From Bullera alba (lineage: Eukaryota > Basidiomycota > Tremellomycetes > Tremellales > Bulleraceae): a DNA stretch of 64,000 bases. Numbering within the stretch: position 1 is the stretch's first letter; each line of letters opens with the position of its first letter. The stretch is taken from assembly GCA_001600095.1 (NCBI GenBank), contig BCIX01000001.1:6907198-6971197 (forward strand). Reading direction: 5' to 3'. Shown here one piece after another: positions 61,620-64,000 of this stretch. The notes beneath the pieces are model-generated. The model was given only the letters and a program-made list of their open reading frames with translations. It was not told the DNA's origin and did not search any database. The position numbers and the translations under genes are program-made.

Positions 61620-63681
61620 ATGTTGAGAGCAGTCCAAAAGGCAACCACGGCCGCCGGGCCATCGACCCTTGCGAGGAGGAGAGGTATAGCAGGCCTAGCG
61701 GCACAAGATACATCTGGGCCCGATATGATGGCGATGATGGGCAGGCAGACGGGTGCAAAGAAGGCTCGACCAGAAGGCGATGTGAGTGGCGTCTCGGTCG
61801 CTACACCCTCTCCGATGTCCATGTAGTCATCTCTGCGATTACCATGGCTCTCGGTCGACACTCCTATGCGTGAAGGTACACGCTGACCATACCCCCAGAT
61901 CAGCTCGGTATTCGCTTCGCTCTCTGGAGAAGGGGAACAAGTGCTGCCGGAACGGTTCTTACACTTGAAGAGGTCAGTCACCGTTCCGTATCATGCCCAC
62001 AGGCTTGTAATTTATTCTGATTATACGACCTACTGACTGTGTACTGTATAGATCCATCATAGGCGATGAAGCGAATCAGAGGCGATTGACAGCTGCATGG
62101 TCCAGTCTTACAGAGCACCTGGCTCAATTGGCGCAGAAACACGAGACTGAGCAGCAAAAAGTGAGCACAAGGACCGATGTCGGGTCATGCGTTTGCAAGA
62201 GCATCAGCTGATCAAGATCCAGGCTATACCCACAACGACCTACGACGCGTTCACGAGCAACCCGGACAAGAAACTGCTCGAGGATATCAAGACATGCGGT
62301 ACAGTCATCATCCGAGATGTGGTTTCCGAAGCTCAGGTACGTTAGGGCTCATCTCCCTATTGATGAGTCTTAGACATCGGGTCTATAGATACTAACTCTC
62401 CCTAGGCTCTCGAGTGGCTGGAAGAAATCCGAGAGTACATCAAGCTGAATCCACAAGTCAAGGGTTTCCCCGCAGACGACAAGCAGGTCTTTGAGCTGTA
62501 GTGAGTATCTCACCTCTGAGATGCCGATCGCGTTCACTGACTTTGGCCGTTCTTAGCTGGTCGAAACCTCAACTGGCAGCTAGGGGCCATCCTCGATCGA
62601 TACAAGTCCAGCGATCGTTACTTGACCTTTTTACCTCCTCACCAACGACTCCCATCTCCCCTACGCCGTTGATCTACGCCGACAGGCTACGAATCCGACA
62701 CCCTGGAGATGCCAAATTCGCTTTGGGAGCTCACATGGACGGAGGCAGCGTCGAGCGTTGGGAGGACGACAACTACCGAGCGGTCTACGCGAAGATCCTA
62801 CAGGGGAAGTGGGAGGATTTCGACGCTTGGCAGATTGACCTCAGGGCGATTGCCAACCAGAACATGTATGATGGCGCTGGATCGGTGAGTGGTGCGATGT
62901 CTTGGCTGCAGTGTGTAACATGCTAAGAGTGTGTTCAGTGCGGTGTGTTCCGAGCATTCCAAGGATGGACATCGCTTTCCAAGACGGGTCCGAATGAGGG
63001 CACGTTGAGGGTATACCCGAATATCAAGGCTTTGTCTGCATACACCCTCATGAGGCCGCTGTTCAAGGAGAAGCAGTCCCGAGCCGAGATCGGTCACGAG
63101 GCTTACCTCTCTCCGTCGAATTGGACTCTGGACACGGGATCGTCCAGGTTCCCCGGGGCGCCACTCGGCAGAGGTCAGGAGTTCAACGATGATACCCACC
63201 CACATCTCCAGTTGAACAGGAGTATGGTCAGCATACCCTCCGTGAATCCCGGTGACCAGGCCTGGTGGCATTGTGGTGAGTTTACTGCGTATCAATCCCT
63301 GGATGGAGAGGCTGATGGGTACGTCTGCTTGTAGACACGATCCACGCCGTGGAATCGGTACACCAAGGATCGGGTCCCTCGGCGGTCATGTACATCCCCT
63401 CGGTCCCACTCACTCCCCTCAACCTGGAGTATGTCAAGCACCAGAGAGAATCCTTCCTTGCCGCTCGACCGCCCCCGGATTTCCCAGGTGGTGTAGGTGA
63501 GAGCAGTTTTCAGGGTACTGGTAGGCAAGAGGATGTGGTGGGCGCCGCAGCGCGTAATGGGTGAGTGGCGAAGGACGCCCGTGAAGACGTTGCTGATCGA
63601 CGGTGAAGGATGGGCTTGGATCCATTCAGTCTGGAAGGCGACCTTTCATCCAGCGAGAGAAGTATCAGGAGTCAAGCGTGA
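61620..63681 (+). CDS. DUF1479 family protein (YbiU-like, iron/2-oxoglutarate oxygenase fold)
   Basis: The N-terminus MLRAVQKATTAAGPSTLARR RGIAG is basic and acid-free like a mitochondrial presequence. After splicing come GDEANQRRLTAAWSSLTEHL, LLEDIKTCGTVIIRDVVSEA, YADRLRIRHPGDAKFALGAH, then metal-binding HxD in GAHMDGGSVERWEDDNYRAV, KWEDFDAWQIDLRAIANQNM, CGVFRAFQGWTSLSKTGPNE, LSAYTLMRPLF, and the distal His in WWHCDTIHAVESVHQGSGPS. The HxD...H triad and order match DUF1479, a family of double-stranded beta-helix oxygenases of unknown substrate. One more intron (about 63561-63629) gives an ending LEGDLSSSERSIRSQA with a stop at 63679-63681. Without it the protein ends NG at 63564. About 500 residues in eight or nine exons. 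Confidence 0.85.
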
Positions 63682-63888
63682 GTGGACAGCTGCAACATAA
63701 GCAGTCTTGTAAGCTAAGTGCTCTCTACAGAAACGCCACTTTGGGATTCTGATAGGGTTGTGGCATCCGTTGATTCGATAGTGTATCTGATATTCATCCT
63801 GTTGTTATGTAATACTACATTTTCTGCAGCTACTTGCCTTCTCGATGAGCCCATCCTCACCAGGGCATGTAACTGACTTGAGGACGGC

Positions 63889-64000
63889 TCACTGCTGCGT
63901 CAAAGCCAAAGGCGTGGCGTCGCCTAATCTCGCTTTGTGGATCTTGATGTCCTCTATCGGTCTATCGTCTTTATCCGTCCTGACCGCTTCTAATCTTTGT
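63889..64000 (-). CDS. Possible 3' end of a gene entering from the right edge
   Basis: The minus strand is open for 36 codons from the window edge, then stops at 63891..63889. It reads QRLEAVRTDKDDRPIEDIKI and HKARLGDATPLALTQQ. Composition is typical of real protein, and it would converge with the DUF1479 gene. Too short to name. Confidence 0.4.
   Translation of the reverse strand, partial: QRLEAVRTDKDDRPIEDIKIHKARLGDATPLALTQQ

Noticed and set aside
61244..61981. 245-codon minus-strand open frame near the DUF1479 start
   Set aside because: It overlaps the first exons of a well-supported plus-strand gene and has no family resemblance or intron pattern of its own.

Overview
The window is nuclear DNA from a filamentous or yeast-like basidiomycete, most likely a tremellomycete (Cryptococcus/Kwoniella relatives). 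The evidence is a dense array of intron-rich genes on both strands. Introns are about 37 to 80 nt, mostly GTGAGT or GTAAGT at the donor, CTGAC or CTAAC near the acceptor, then CAG or TAG. Intergenic gaps are short, coding sequence is moderately GC-rich, and the proteins (Scp1-type SCAP, TRPY/Yvc1, Pol5, Ubp15) are fungal in style. I see no bacterial operon, CRISPR array, transposon or rRNA/tRNA gene. Nearly every gene is a conserved eukaryotic housekeeping gene, and exons were joined by eye from reading frame, splice consensus and family resemblance.

Layout, left to right: a possible partial gene at the left edge (-); a ZCCHC10-like zinc-knuckle/RS protein (+); IML1/DEPDC5, the GATOR1 subunit that restrains TORC1 (-); POL5/MYBBP1A, ribosome biogenesis (+, divergent from IML1); MSH3 mismatch repair (-); PMP3 plasma-membrane proteolipid (+); an uncharacterised beta-domain protein with a splice/frame problem (+); a four-helix MARVEL-like membrane protein (-); a gene-poor 1.7 kb; an F-box/WD40 protein (+); LSG1, the 60S-export GTPase (+); PNGase fused to an L-type lectin domain (+); mitochondrial ribosomal protein uL5m (-); SNX4/ATG24 (+); NOP12/RBM34 (-); SCAP/SCP1, sterol sensing (+); SNF7/VPS32 (-); MAD2 (+); a poorly resolved 1.7 kb that probably holds a small mitochondrial-protein gene (-); UBP15/USP7 (+); SEC66/SEC71 (-); MRS6 Rab escort protein (+); RAMP4/YSY6 (-); an intracellular GH5 glucanase/glucosidase (-); YVC1 vacuolar TRP channel (+); a DUF1479 iron/2-oxoglutarate-type oxygenase (+); and a probable partial gene leaving the right edge (-).

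There is no operon-like logic, but some themes recur. Ribosome production is represented by POL5, LSG1, NOP12, uL5m and the growth regulator IML1. ER and secretory quality control is represented by PNGase, SEC66, RAMP4, SCAP and MRS6. Endolysosomal traffic is represented by SNX4, SNF7 and YVC1.

The points most worth a second look are: (1) the PNGase carrying a C-terminal L-type lectin domain where animals have the unrelated PAW domain; (2) first coding exons consisting only of the start codon (LSG1, UBP15, possibly RAMP4), or of 6 to 13 nt in other genes; (3) several perfect or near-perfect 14 to 24 bp tandem duplications in noncoding DNA, one inside an intron; (4) a SCAP that keeps a MELADL-like COPII sorting motif; and (5) two 1.7 kb stretches and one gene whose structure I could not close.
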